DNA of 64,000 nt from Myxococcaceae bacterium (GTDB taxonomy: Bacteria; Myxococcota_A; Polyangia; Polyangiales; Ga0077539), in assembly GCA_004297725.1 (NCBI GenBank), contig SCUS01000113.1:117110-181109 (forward strand). Reading direction: 5' to 3'. This document shows positions 9,768-19,525 of this stretch, piece after piece (position 1 is the stretch's first letter; each line of letters starts with the position of its first letter). The notes below the pieces were generated by a model. That model ran no database searches. It had not been told where the DNA came from and was given only the letters and a program-made list of their open reading frames with translations. Position numbers and translations under genes: made by a program.

Positions 9768-10703
9768 TCACGTCGAGAGGAACTCGTTCACCGCACGAAC
9801 GAAGGCCGCAGGCTGCTCGATGAACGGCAGGTGTCCCGCGGCGGCGAGCTCGTGGTAGCGGCCGTGCGGGAGCAGCTCGGCGAGCGCCCGGCTCTCCTCG
9901 GGGCGGAAGGTGAGGTCGTCGTCGCCGGAGATCACCAGCGCCGGGGCGCGCACCTCCGAGGCGAGGGTTCGCGCGTCGAAGCGCTGCGCCGCGGCGAGGA
10001 AGTTGGCGTCGGCCTCGGGGCGGTACCGCATCGTCCGCGCCATGGCCTCGATGGTCGCGTCGCTCGGCGGCCGGTGCCACCACATGCGACCGAGGCCGCG
10101 GAAGAGGCGGGGCAGCGAGCGAGGGTCTCGGAGCGTCCCTTGCGGGGTGGAGAGCGACTGGATGGCGGCCCAGCCCGCCTCGCCGAGGGCCTCGCGCGAG
10201 CGCCTCGCCACCGCGCGAACCTGCTCTCCGTCGCGGAGCGGGGCTACCAGCACGAGGCGTCGGATGACCTCCGGGTGGCGCGCCGCGAGGGTGAGCGCGA
10301 TGGCCGCGCCGAAGTCGTGCGCGATCAGGTCGATGGAGCGCTCGCCACGGGCGCGGGCCAGCTCCACCAGGTCGGCCGCGGCGTCCGGCAGCGCGTAGCC
10401 CTCGGCCTCGGGAGGCGGCGTCGAGCGCCCGTGCCCGCGAAGGTCGACGTAGACGAGCGGCGCGGCGGCCGAGAGCGGGTCGAGCCAGGGCCGGAGGTAC
10501 GTGTGGTCGAGCCCGGGCCCGCCGTGGAGCACCCATCGCGCGGTGCGACCGGGGCCCGGGAGCTCGACCGTGTGCAGCGTCACCGAGCGCAGCCGCACGT
10601 CCCGGGGACGGGCGAGGACGGCCGGCGCGGACGAGGCGCCTCGACGGCAGGCGAGGGCGCCGAGGGCGAGACCCGCGAGGAGCTGTCGGCGGCGGAGCAA
10701 CAT
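9768..10703 (-). CDS. Exported alpha/beta hydrolase with Asp at the nucleophile position
   Basis: A 311-residue alpha/beta-hydrolase. The N-terminus LLRRRQLLAGLALGALACRRG resembles a twin-arginine signal, perhaps followed by a lipidated Cys, although the lipobox is not canonical. The oxyanion-hole segment HGGPGLDH and DLRGHGRST resemble proline iminopeptidases. The nucleophile elbow, however, reads AHDFGAA rather than GxSxG, with Asp where Ser is expected, as in epoxide hydrolases and haloalkane dehalogenases. ISGDDDLTF carries the acid residue and AAGHLPFIEQP the catalytic His. The chemistry is therefore more likely epoxide- or dehalogenase-like than peptidase, but the substrate is unknown. 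No clear ribosome binding site precedes the ATG at 10703. It is divergent from the uracil-DNA glycosylase gene. Confidence 0.88.
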   Translation of the reverse strand: MLLRRRQLLAGLALGALACRRGASSAPAVLARPRDVRLRSVTLHTVELPGPGRTARWVLHGGPGLDHTYLRPWLDPLSAAAPLVYVDLRGHGRSTPPPEAEGYALPDAAADLVELARARGERSIDLIAHDFGAAIALTLAARHPEVIRRLVLVAPLRDGEQVRAVARRSREALGEAGWAAIQSLSTPQGTLRDPRSLPRLFRGLGRMWWHRPPSDATIEAMARTMRYRPEADANFLAAAQRFDARTLASEVRAPALVISGDDDLTFRPEESRALAELLPHGRYHELAAAGHLPFIEQPAAFVRAVNEFLST

Positions 10704-10827
10704 GGGCGATGCGCGGCGCAGGGTGCGCGAAGTGGAGACGCATCGCCAGGAAGGAGGAGAGGGAGCGCCGGAAGAGAGCTCCCGAAGAGTGGAGCCGCAC
10801 CGGCGCGCGATGCTACGACCGCGGTCG

Positions 10828-11757
10828 ATGGATCCGTCGCCCCGAGATGAGATGCTCCAACTGCTCCGCGACCTCGGGGCGCAGCTCGCATGGCAGCGAG
10901 ACGCCGGGCTGCTGGACACGCCCTCGCAGGGGCCGCTGCCCGTAGCGTCCGCCGTCGCCGCGCCGGTCCCGGTTCGCGCTCCGCCCCCGGCGGCGCCGCC
11001 CCCGGCCGCGCCCGCGCCGGTCGCGGTCGCCGCACCGCCGGTGGCCGAGGCGCCCGCAGCGCCCCCGACGGCGCCTGCTCCGACGGCGGCCCCGGTCTTA
11101 CCGGAGCCGGTAAAGGTCACTCCTCCGGCGGCGGCGCTCGCGCCGGTCGCTCCGGCGAACTTCGAGGGGCGCGCCGGGGCGCTGCGGGTGATCCAGGAGG
11201 AGGTGCGGGCCTGTCGCGCGTGCGGCCTGGCGGCGAAGCGCACGCAGACGGTGTTCGCCCGCGGCAACCCCGAGGCGCGGCTCTGCTTCATCGGCGAGGG
11301 GCCGGGCGCCGACGAGGATCGCACGGGCCTGCCCTTCGTCGGGGTCGCGGGGCAGCTCCTCGACCGCATCATCGCCGCGATGCGGCTCACCGAGGATCAG
11401 GTCTACATCGCCAACATCGTGAAGTGCCGGCCGCCCAACAACCGGGTGCCCTACGAGGAGGAGATGTCGGCCTGCACGCCCTTCCTGCTGCGGCAGCTCG
11501 AGGTCGTGAAGCCCGAGGTGATCGTGGCGCTCGGAAAGACCGCGGCGGGCTTCCTGCTGCAGGACAAGAGCTCGATGACGGCGATGCGGGGCCGGTGGCA
11601 CTCGTGGAAGGGCGTGCCGGTGATGCCGACGTGGCACCCGTCGTACGTGCTCCGGGTGCGCGACGACCCGAAGAGCACCGCCCGCGCCGAGGTCTGGACC
11701 GACATGAAGCTCGTGCTCGAGCGGCTCGGGTTGCCCGTGCCCTCGCCGCGTGGTTGA
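10828..11757 (+). CDS. Family 4 uracil-DNA glycosylase (iron-sulfur type)
   Basis: It removes uracil from DNA at the start of base-excision repair. The 309-residue protein has a Pro/Ala-rich linker at about residues 35-105 before a catalytic domain of normal size. That domain has the family 4 cluster cysteines (CRAC, the Cys of NIVKCRPPNNR and the Cys of MSACTPF), motif A GEGPGADEDRTGLPFVG and motif B HPSYVLR. The N-terminal Pro/Ala tail is an extension relative to thermophile enzymes and may act as a flexible tether (inference). The ATG at 10828 is preferred over that at 10810 because the -10-like TGCTACGAC (10811-10819) lies eight bases before it and overlaps the other candidate. It may be co-transcribed with the acidic protein gene nine bases downstream. 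Confidence 0.95.
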   Translation: MDPSPRDEMLQLLRDLGAQLAWQRDAGLLDTPSQGPLPVASAVAAPVPVRAPPPAAPPPAAPAPVAVAAPPVAEAPAAPPTAPAPTAAPVLPEPVKVTPPAAALAPVAPANFEGRAGALRVIQEEVRACRACGLAAKRTQTVFARGNPEARLCFIGEGPGADEDRTGLPFVGVAGQLLDRIIAAMRLTEDQVYIANIVKCRPPNNRVPYEEEMSACTPFLLRQLEVVKPEVIVALGKTAAGFLLQDKSSMTAMRGRWHSWKGVPVMPTWHPSYVLRVRDDPKSTARAEVWTDMKLVLERLGLPVPSPRG

Positions 11758-11766
11758 TCCCCGGTC

Positions 11767-12213
11767 ATGACCCCCGCCGTGAAGACCGTGCCCGACGACG
11801 ATGAGCTGCCCGAGCTGGCGCCGCTCGACACCGACGAGGGCGAGGTCGAGGTGCCCGATGAGATCCGCCCGGATGCGTGGGACGACAGCCTCGTCGGGGA
11901 CGACGAGCTCGCGGGACTCGACCCGGGCGCCGTCGCGGTGATGACCTTCGCCGAGGTCGCGGCGGGCGAGGACGACGAGGGCTCGCCGGACGATCCCATC
12001 GACGCGCTGCCCGACGACGACCGCGGCGCGTGGGTGGGCGAGGAGGAGCGTCCGGGCGACGACGGGGTGGAGATCGACGAGCCCCCGGGGGACCAGCCCG
12101 ACGGCGGCGAAGACGGGCCGACGCGCGACCCCTACGACGAGGTCGACACGGCGCTGCCGGCGCTCGACGACGACGACGGCGACGAGGGCCCCGCCGACGA
12201 GCCGCCCGCGTAG
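11767..12213 (+). CDS. Highly acidic small protein of unknown function
   Basis: A 148-residue protein dominated by Asp, Glu, Pro and Gly, with an extremely low predicted pI, no signal peptide, no membrane segment and no known domain. Codons end in G or C throughout, as in real genes here. It begins nine bases after the uracil-DNA glycosylase stop, so it may be co-transcribed. The last 82 bases overlap tail-to-tail with the membrane protein gene on the other strand, where the same GAC-rich DNA reads as a Ser-rich tail. It could be a disordered DNA-mimic-like or binding protein, but this is speculation. No Shine-Dalgarno sequence is visible. Confidence 0.65.
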   Translation: MTPAVKTVPDDDELPELAPLDTDEGEVEVPDEIRPDAWDDSLVGDDELAGLDPGAVAVMTFAEVAAGEDDEGSPDDPIDALPDDDRGAWVGEEERPGDDGVEIDEPPGDQPDGGEDGPTRDPYDEVDTALPALDDDDGDEGPADEPPA

Positions 12214-13175
12214 GGGGGATAGGTCGTGTCGTCGTGGTGGCGGTCGTAGCGCCTGCGAAACCACGCGAGCGCGAGCGCCCCGAGCACCACCGCGAACCAC
12301 AGCGTGGCGAGGCGGCAGAGCAGCGTGCCGGCCTTGGCGGCGGGCGCGGCGATGGCGCCGTGGGAGAGTGCGACCAGCAGCGAGATCATGGTGATCTCCG
12401 CGCCGCCGACGCCGCCCGGGAGCATCGCGACGGCGCCCGCGAGGGTGGAGGTCGCGTAGACGAAGGACGCGAGCGGCAGCGGCGCCGGGGCGCCCAGGCC
12501 GATGAGGATCACCCAGAGCCCGAGCGCCTCGAGCGCCCACGCGACCACGGAGATCGCGGTCGGGAGCAGCAGCGCCTTCGGGGAGGCGAGGATGCGCAGG
12601 GCGTCGTAGGCGTCGCGCACCTTGGGGGCGATGCGCCGGCCGAAGGCGAAGCGCTCGGTGAGCGAGATCACCCACTCGCCGAGCGGGCGGACGAGCACGA
12701 AGAGCATCAGGGCGACGACCAGCGAGGTGGCCGCGAGGGCGACGATCCAGCCGCCGGGGAAGAGCAGGCCGCCGAGGGCGACCATGGCGATGAGGGAGAT
12801 GAGGTCGGTGAGCCGGTCGGCGACGACGATGGGCGCGGTGCGGGCGATGGGGTAGCCCCGGGCGCTGGCCAGGAGCGCGCTCTTGAAGACCTCGCCGGCC
12901 TTGGCGGGGGTCACGGACATCGCGAAGCCCGCCACGTAGATGCAGAAGCTCTCGGCCAGCGGGACGTCGCGGATGCCCAGCAGGCGGAGGTAGAACTCCC
13001 ACTTGAAGAAGCGGAGGAAGTAGTTGCCGAGCGAGAGCGCGAGGGCGGCCGCGAAGGTCCACCAGGCGAAGGTGGAGAGCGTCAGCCGGAGGGCGCGGAC
13101 GTCGCCGAGCAGCGCGATGGCGCCGTAGAGCAGCGCGACGGCGAGCCCTACGGCGAGGAGGCGTTTGGTGTTCAT
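12132..13175 (-). CDS. Flippase-like integral membrane protein (LPG synthase TM/UPF0104 family)
   Basis: A 347-residue protein with about eight hydrophobic helices. It resembles the flippase-like domain family that includes the N-terminal half of MprF; the segments YFLRFFKWEFYLRLLGI, VTPAKAGEVFKSALL and LPGGVGGAEITMI are conserved family signatures. It is likely to move or bind a lipid in the inner membrane (inference). No aminoacyltransferase domain follows, so it is not a full MprF. The C-terminal 35 residues are Ser/Gly/Pro-rich and lie in the 82-base overlap with the acidic protein gene. It follows the FHA-sigma54 regulator gene after 41 bases on the same strand. Confidence 0.9.
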   Translation of the reverse strand: MNTKRLLAVGLAVALLYGAIALLGDVRALRLTLSTFAWWTFAAALALSLGNYFLRFFKWEFYLRLLGIRDVPLAESFCIYVAGFAMSVTPAKAGEVFKSALLASARGYPIARTAPIVVADRLTDLISLIAMVALGGLLFPGGWIVALAATSLVVALMLFVLVRPLGEWVISLTERFAFGRRIAPKVRDAYDALRILASPKALLLPTAISVVAWALEALGLWVILIGLGAPAPLPLASFVYATSTLAGAVAMLPGGVGGAEITMISLLVALSHGAIAAPAAKAGTLLCRLATLWFAVVLGALALAWFRRRYDRHHDDTTYPPYAGGSSAGPSSPSSSSSAGSAVSTSS

Positions 13176-13216
13176 GTCGGGGGGAGGGGCACGGCTCAGG
13201 CGCGGCGGTCGGCCTG

Positions 13217-14632
<1,416 letters not shown>

Positions 14633-14638
14633 GCGGGG

Positions 14639-14647
14639 ATTCTGCCA
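14639..14647 (-). promoter_or_regulatory. -10 element for the FHA-sigma54 activator gene
   Basis: TGGCAGAAT on the minus strand is an extended -10-like element (TGnCAGAAT, four of six hexamer matches). Six bases separate it from the GTG at 14632, and no Shine-Dalgarno sequence follows, so the transcript would start at the start codon. Confidence 0.45.
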
Positions 14648-14720
14648 CCGAGCGCGGCCGCAAGACAGAGGCATCGCCGCCGGTCCGATGAGCGCGGCCC
14701 CACTTCGGCGCGGCCGGTGG

Positions 14721-14729
14721 TGTTAGTGT
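14721..14729 (+). promoter_or_regulatory. Extended -10 element for pgsA
   Basis: TGTTAGTGT fits TGnTAnnnT and lies seven bases before the GTG at 14737. This spacing favours that GTG over the in-frame GTG at 14728, which lies inside the element. Confidence 0.5.
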
Positions 14730-14736
14730 GCGCGCC

Positions 14737-15363
14737 GTGTCGGACCCCGCACGCCCGCGTTCCTCCGCCCGCGCGGACATCTGGAACATCCCCAACGCCC
14801 TCACGATGAGCCGCGTGGCGATGATTCCGGTGGTGCTCTACTACGTCACCGCGGGCACGCCCCGGGACGCCGTCATCGCCGGCTGGCTCTACGGCGCAAC
14901 CGCCGTGACCGACCTGCTCGACGGTTACCTGGCCCGTAAACAGGGGCTGGTGAGCGTGTTCGGGAAGTTTCTCGACCCCCTGGCCGACAAGCTGCTCGTG
15001 ATGGCCACGCTGGTCTACCTCACGCGCATGGGCCGCATCGCCCCGTGGATCGTGGTGGTGCTCCTCGGCCGCGAGCTCTCCATCACCTCGCTGCGGGCCA
15101 TCGCGGCCAACGAGGGCGTGGTGATCGCCGCGGGCGAGGGCGGCAAGTGGAAGGCCGCCATCCAGATGGTCGGCATCCTCTGCCTCGTGCTGCACTTCCG
15201 CTACCCCGTGGTGCCCTTCTACCCGCACCCGGTCGACCTCAACCTCTGCGGCCAGTGGCTGATCGTGCTGTCGATGGTGTTCTCCGTGACCTCCGCGGTG
15301 GAGTACACCCGGCTCTTCGTGGCCGCGGTCGACGCCAAGGATCGTCGGCAGCAGGGGTCATGA
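14737..15363 (+). CDS. pgsA: CDP-diacylglycerol-glycerol-3-phosphate 3-phosphatidyltransferase
   Basis: PgsA makes phosphatidylglycerol phosphate, the committed step to phosphatidylglycerol and cardiolipin, at the inner membrane. The protein is 208 residues with several hydrophobic helices. The CDP-alcohol phosphotransferase signature D-G-x2-A-R-x8-G-x3-D-x3-D is complete in DGYLARKQGLVSVFGKFLDP and the residues after it. IPNALTMSRVAMIPV is the typical N-terminal helix start. The gene has its own likely promoter and divides pilS from the FHA-sigma54 regulator, facing the opposite way. Its last six bases overlap the pilS stop region tail-to-tail. Confidence 0.96.
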   Translation: MSDPARPRSSARADIWNIPNALTMSRVAMIPVVLYYVTAGTPRDAVIAGWLYGATAVTDLLDGYLARKQGLVSVFGKFLDPLADKLLVMATLVYLTRMGRIAPWIVVVLLGRELSITSLRAIAANEGVVIAAGEGGKWKAAIQMVGILCLVLHFRYPVVPFYPHPVDLNLCGQWLIVLSMVFSVTSAVEYTRLFVAAVDAKDRRQQGS

Positions 15364-17109
15364 CGAGGGCGCGCTCGACGGCGGCCCCACCGGCAGCTCG
15401 CCGGTAGGCTCCGACGGGCCCGCGACCTGCGCGGTGATCACGTCGCGCGGCACCACCCAGCTGAAGATGCTCCCGCCGCCCTCGCGCTCGGCGATCTCCA
15501 CACGCCCGTGGTGCGCGTCGGCGATGCGCTTCACGATGGCGAGCCCGAGCCCCGTGCCGCGCGCGGTGCCCGAGTAGAAGGCGTCGAAGATCCGCGCCCG
15601 CAGCTCGGGCTCGATGCCGGGGCCGCGGTCGAGCACCCGGAGCGCCGCCTCGTGCTCGGTGGCGCTCACCACGATCTCGACCTCGGTGCCCACGCGCGAG
15701 GCCTGCGCGGCGTTGCGGAGGAGGTTCCAGAGCACCTGCTTGTACTGGGCGGCGTCGACGGTGGCGACCACCGGCTGCTCGGCGCGGAGCTTGATGAGCA
15801 CCCGCGCCTCGGGGCCGCCGGACGAGCGGGCGAGGGCCACCACCTCCCGGGTGAGCGCGCTCAGGTCGACGGGCGAGCGGTCGGGCATCCGCGGCTTCGC
15901 GAACTGGAGCATGTCGGTGACGAGGTCGTTGAGCCGGGCGACGTCGCGGCTCACGGTGGCGAGCAGGCTGCGCTCCTCGCTGTCGAGCGTCGCGGTCTCG
16001 CGCACCAGCTCGACGCACCCGGAGATGGCGCCGAGGGGGTTGCGGATCTCGTGCGCGAGCCCGGCGGCGAGGTGGCCGAGCTGGGCGAAGCGCTCGGAGG
16101 TCTCGACCGCGTGGCGCAGGCCCTCCTCGTGCGAGCGGTCTTCCACCACCACGATGCCGCCGCGTCGCGAGCCGTCGTGGGAGTAGAGCGGCGCGACGTG
16201 GTACGCGACGGGGATCTCCCGGTACGAGGTCTTGAGCCGCGCGTCGCCGCTGGAGCTTCCGGCGTCTCCGTCGAGCGCCACGCGGGGGATGAAGGGCAGC
16301 ACCTCGTGCGCCGGGCGGCCGAGCATCTCCACGGGTTCGAGGTCGAGGAAGAGCGCCGCGAAGGGGTTGGCGCCGTCGACCAGCCCCTCGGCGGTGTACG
16401 TCACGAGCGCCGCGGGGATCGACCGAAGGACGTCTTCGTAGAGCGCGATCAGGCTGACGCGCGACGCCTCCACCCGCAGCAGCGCGTCGCCGGTGACCAC
16501 GAGGCGGTCTGCGAGCGCGCCGCCGATGGCGGTGATCGACACGATGGCCGTGAGGGTGACCACCATCTGGTAGGTGGTCTCGATCGGGTTGTGGGGGATG
16601 TGGAGCTGGTCGGACGGCGGCTGCACGAGGCCGAGGGCGCCGGAGAGCGCGAGCAGGCCGTACGCCGAGAGCGACGAGACCGCCGTCCAGAGGGTGCCGT
16701 TGCCGCCGAGGACGAGCGCGGCGGTGAGGGTGCTCAGGCCGAAGAAGGTGCTGAGCGGAGAGCCCGCGCCGCCGGTGGCGTAGGCGAGCACCGTCCACGC
16801 GGCGAGGTCGAGGGCGATGCTGGTCGCGGTGAGGCGCAGGAGCCGGGCCCGCGGGGCGACGCGGATCTGCAGGGCGTAGACGAGCGAGACCGCGTAGATG
16901 GCGATGATCACCGAGAGCAGGAGCTTCGGCGTGGCGTCGTCGAGGGAGTGGCCCTCCGCGAGGTAGACCGCGACGGTTCCGCCGAAGATGACGGTGCAGA
17001 CCATGACCCGCGCGGCGGTGAGGAGCTGGAAGCGCTCGCGGAGCTGGGCGTCGGAGTTGCCGACGAGGGAGAGCTGCTCCGGGAGGAGCGAGGGGGGACG
17101 CGCCGGCAC
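15358..17109 (-). CDS. pilS: PilS-type membrane histidine kinase
   Basis: A 583-residue sensor kinase. About six hydrophobic helices occupy residues 30-200, a PAS-like region follows at about 220-330, and the kinase core follows that. The phospho-accepting H353 lies in LAHEIRNPLGAISG; NLLRNAAQA (N box), LDRGPGIEP and GTGLGLAIVKRI (G boxes) form the ATPase domain. The architecture and the position right after pilC match PilS, which with PilR controls pilin expression in pseudomonads and myxobacteria. No receiver-domain PilR is in the window, so its partner is unknown. The GTG at 17109 starts ten bases after the pilC stop, inside the hairpin at 17105-17119. The C-terminus is Pro/Ser-rich. Confidence 0.92.
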   Translation of the reverse strand: MPARPPSLLPEQLSLVGNSDAQLRERFQLLTAARVMVCTVIFGGTVAVYLAEGHSLDDATPKLLLSVIIAIYAVSLVYALQIRVAPRARLLRLTATSIALDLAAWTVLAYATGGAGSPLSTFFGLSTLTAALVLGGNGTLWTAVSSLSAYGLLALSGALGLVQPPSDQLHIPHNPIETTYQMVVTLTAIVSITAIGGALADRLVVTGDALLRVEASRVSLIALYEDVLRSIPAALVTYTAEGLVDGANPFAALFLDLEPVEMLGRPAHEVLPFIPRVALDGDAGSSSGDARLKTSYREIPVAYHVAPLYSHDGSRRGGIVVVEDRSHEEGLRHAVETSERFAQLGHLAAGLAHEIRNPLGAISGCVELVRETATLDSEERSLLATVSRDVARLNDLVTDMLQFAKPRMPDRSPVDLSALTREVVALARSSGGPEARVLIKLRAEQPVVATVDAAQYKQVLWNLLRNAAQASRVGTEVEIVVSATEHEAALRVLDRGPGIEPELRARIFDAFYSGTARGTGLGLAIVKRIADAHHGRVEIAEREGGGSIFSWVVPRDVITAQVAGPSEPTGELPVGPPSSAPSS

Positions 17110-17119
17110 CGCCGGTGCC
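17105..17119 (-). promoter_or_regulatory. Hairpin covering the pilS start codon
   Basis: GGCACCgccGGTGCC is a perfect 6-bp stem with a 3-base loop directly after the pilC stop, and it includes the pilS GTG. In the pilC-pilS message it would hide the start codon unless opened, for example by ribosomes finishing pilC. Its regulatory role is inferred. Confidence 0.4.
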
Positions 17120-18325
17120 TCAGCCGGCCTTGATGTTACCGGCCATGGTAAAGATCGGGAGGTACATTGCGATGATCATGGTGCCGACGCTGCCGCCGAT
17201 GAACACCATCATGATCGGCTCGAGGAGCGAGGTCATCGCGGAGACGGCGACATCGACCTCCTCCTCGTAGAAGTCGGCGATCTTGTTGAGCATGGTGTCG
17301 AGGGCGCCGGTCTGCTCGCCCACGGCGATCATCTGCACCACCATCGACGGGAACACCTGCGTCTCCGCGAGGGGCTCCGCCATGTTCTTGCCCTCGGCGA
17401 TCTTCGAGCGGGCGGTCATGATGCCCTGCTCGATGATGTAGTTGCCCGAGCTCTTGGCCACGATCTCCATGGCATCGAGGATGGGCACGCCGGACGAGAG
17501 CAGCGTGCCGAGCGTGCGGGTGAAGCGCGCGACGGCGATCTTCCGCATCACACCGCCGATGACGGGGAACTGGAGCAGCGCGCGGTCGATGATGCGGGTG
17601 CCGCTGGGGGTGCGCTTCCAGTAGATGAAGCCGTAGATGCCGCCGACGATGCCGCCGACGAGCAGGAAGACGTTGTCGACGAAGAAGTGCGACGCGTTGA
17701 TGACCGTCTGCGTGAGCGCGGGGAGCTCGCCGCCGAACTCCTTGAACATCGACTCGAAGCTCGGGATCACGAAGATCATCATGATCCCGATGACGCCGAC
17801 GGCGATGGCGAGCACGCCGATGGGGTAGGTGAGGGCGCTCTTCACCTGGCGCACCAGCTTGGCGTTCTTCTCGATGTACGCCGCGAGCCGCTGGAGGATG
17901 GTGTCGAGGATGCCGCCGATCTCTCCGGCGCGGACCAGGTTGCAGAACAGGTGGTCGAAGATGCGCGGGTGCTTGGCCAGCGAGTCGCTGAACGTGAGGC
18001 CGCCCTCGACGTCGTTTTTCACCGTGCGAAGCACGCGCGCGAAGGCCGGGTTCTCGATCTGCGATCCGAGGATGTCGAGGCACTGCACCAGCGGCAGGCC
18101 GGCATCGATCATGGTCGAGAACTGCCTCGTGAAGATGACGAGGTCCTTGGTGGTGACGCTGCCGCCGCCGCCGAAGTTGAAGCTGAAGCCCTTCTTCGCG
18201 ACCTTGGTGGGCTGGAGCTGCTGCTGTCGGAGCCGTTGCCCGACCGCAGCCTCGTCATCAGCCTCCATGGTGCCGGTGCGAACCTCACCGGTCCGGGTCT
18301 TGGCCTCGTAGGTGAACGTCGGCAT
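17120..18325 (-). CDS. pilC: Type IV pilus inner-membrane platform protein PilC
   Basis: A 401-residue member of the GspF/PilC family, the membrane platform on which PilB and PilT act. Two GspF domains are visible: the first around LVIFTRQFSTMIDAGLPL to KSALTYPI, the second around ARFTRTLGTLLSSGVPIL to TSLLEPIMMVFIGG. Three long hydrophobic helices separate them or end the chain. The N-terminal cytoplasmic segment starts with FTYEAKTRTGEVRTG, as in other PilC proteins. Length is typical. It lies 53 bases after pilT, a larger gap than the others in the block, and has a TACGAT -10 candidate eight bases before its ATG, so it may have its own promoter as well. Confidence 0.97.
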   Translation of the reverse strand: MPTFTYEAKTRTGEVRTGTMEADDEAAVGQRLRQQQLQPTKVAKKGFSFNFGGGGSVTTKDLVIFTRQFSTMIDAGLPLVQCLDILGSQIENPAFARVLRTVKNDVEGGLTFSDSLAKHPRIFDHLFCNLVRAGEIGGILDTILQRLAAYIEKNAKLVRQVKSALTYPIGVLAIAVGVIGIMMIFVIPSFESMFKEFGGELPALTQTVINASHFFVDNVFLLVGGIVGGIYGFIYWKRTPSGTRIIDRALLQFPVIGGVMRKIAVARFTRTLGTLLSSGVPILDAMEIVAKSSGNYIIEQGIMTARSKIAEGKNMAEPLAETQVFPSMVVQMIAVGEQTGALDTMLNKIADFYEEEVDVAVSAMTSLLEPIMMVFIGGSVGTMIIAMYLPIFTMAGNIKAG

Positions 18326-18333
18326 TTCCCGCG

Positions 18334-18339
18334 ATCGTA
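18334..18339 (-). promoter_or_regulatory. -10 candidate inside the pil block, before pilC
   Basis: TACGAT on the minus strand (TAnnnT) lies eight bases before the pilC ATG in the only sizeable gap of the block. GCGGGA between them could also be a weak ribosome binding site, so this may instead be a normal internal start. Confidence 0.35.
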
Positions 18340-18378
18340 TTGGGACGTGCGGCCGGGGTCAAAGGATCTCGCCGGGGC

Positions 18379-19515
18379 CTACGGTTCTCGGGAGGACGAT
18401 GTACGGGGAGGTACTGCCGCGCGAGCGGTCTCCACGAGCTGGAGGAGCTCGATCGGGTCGTTGGATCGACCCTGCGCCTCTTCCATCGTGATCTGTCGGC
18501 GGGCGACCAGCGTGGCGAGCGACTGGTTCATGGTCTGCATCCCAGAGGTGCTCTGGCCCACCTGCATCAGCGAGTAGATCTGGTGGATCTTGTCCTCGCG
18601 GATGAGCGATCGGATGCCCGAGTTGGGCACGAGCACCTCGACCGCCGCGATGCGCCCGGGCACCCCCGCGCGGGGCAGCAGGAGCTGCGTCACCACGCCC
18701 TGGAGCACGAACGACAGCGAGATGCGCGCCTGCTGCTGCTGGTGCGCCGGGAACATGTCCACCACGCGGTGGATCGCCTGCCACGCCGAGTTGGTGTGCA
18801 GCGTGCCCAGCACCAGGTGGCCGGTCTCCGAGACCGTGAGCGCGGCCTCGACGGTCTCCTGGTCGCGCAGCTCGCCGATGAGCACCACGTCCGGGTCCTG
18901 CCGCAGCACGTTGCGCAGCGCGTCCTTGAAGGTCGCCGAGTCGGTGCCCACCTCACGCTGGTTGACCAGCGAGTTCTTGTTGAGGTGCATGTACTCGATC
19001 GGGTCTTCGATCGTGACGATGTGCTGGCGGGTCTCGGCGTTGATCTTGTCGATGATCGCCGCGAGGGTGGTGGTCTTCCCGCTGCCCGTCGGGCCGGTGA
19101 CGAGCACGAGGCCCCGGGCCTTGGTGATGAGGTCACCCACCACCGGGGGCAGGCCCAGCTCCTCCAGCCCGAGGATCTTGAAGGGGATCGCGCGGAAGGT
19201 GCCCGCCACCGCGCCTCGCTGGAGGAAGATGTTCGCGCGGAAGCGCGCGAGGCCCTTCACCCCGAAGGAGAGGTCGATCTCGCAGCTGCGCTCGAAGCGC
19301 GCCCGCTGCTCCTCGGTGAGGATCTGGTAGCAGAGCCGCTGCGTGTCCGCGGGCGTGAGCACCGAGAGGTTGCGCCGCAGCGGGATGAGCTGGTCGTCGA
19401 TGCGCAGCATCGGCGGGGCGCCGGTGGTGATGTGCAGGTCGCTGGCGCTCCGCTCGACCATGATGCGGAGCAGTTCGAGGATGGACGGCGGGGATGCCTC
19501 GGCGGGGGCGGTCAT
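18379..19515 (-). CDS. pilT: Type IV pilus retraction ATPase PilT
   Basis: A 378-residue hexameric ATPase that powers pilus retraction. Walker A GPTGSGKTTT, the Asp box around IVTIEDPIEY, Walker B DVVLIGELRD and the His box GHLVLGTLHTN are intact. The N-terminal PAS-like region has SASDLHITTGAPP. The C-terminal part holds VLVPNSGIRSLIREDK, close to the AIRNLIRE helix required for retraction in other PilT proteins. It starts ten bases after the pilB stop, in one transcript with pilB and perhaps pilC. Confidence 0.97.
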   Translation of the reverse strand: MTAPAEASPPSILELLRIMVERSASDLHITTGAPPMLRIDDQLIPLRRNLSVLTPADTQRLCYQILTEEQRARFERSCEIDLSFGVKGLARFRANIFLQRGAVAGTFRAIPFKILGLEELGLPPVVGDLITKARGLVLVTGPTGSGKTTTLAAIIDKINAETRQHIVTIEDPIEYMHLNKNSLVNQREVGTDSATFKDALRNVLRQDPDVVLIGELRDQETVEAALTVSETGHLVLGTLHTNSAWQAIHRVVDMFPAHQQQQARISLSFVLQGVVTQLLLPRAGVPGRIAAVEVLVPNSGIRSLIREDKIHQIYSLMQVGQSTSGMQTMNQSLATLVARRQITMEEAQGRSNDPIELLQLVETARAAVPPRTSSSREP

Positions 19516-19525
19516 GGGAGGGGTC

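Noticed and set aside
9768..10703. Proline iminopeptidase
   Set aside because: HGGPG is present but the nucleophile elbow has Asp instead of Ser, which excludes a normal iminopeptidase.
12132..13175. Full MprF lysyl-phosphatidylglycerol synthase
   Set aside because: Only the membrane flippase-like half is present; no C-terminal aminoacyltransferase domain follows.
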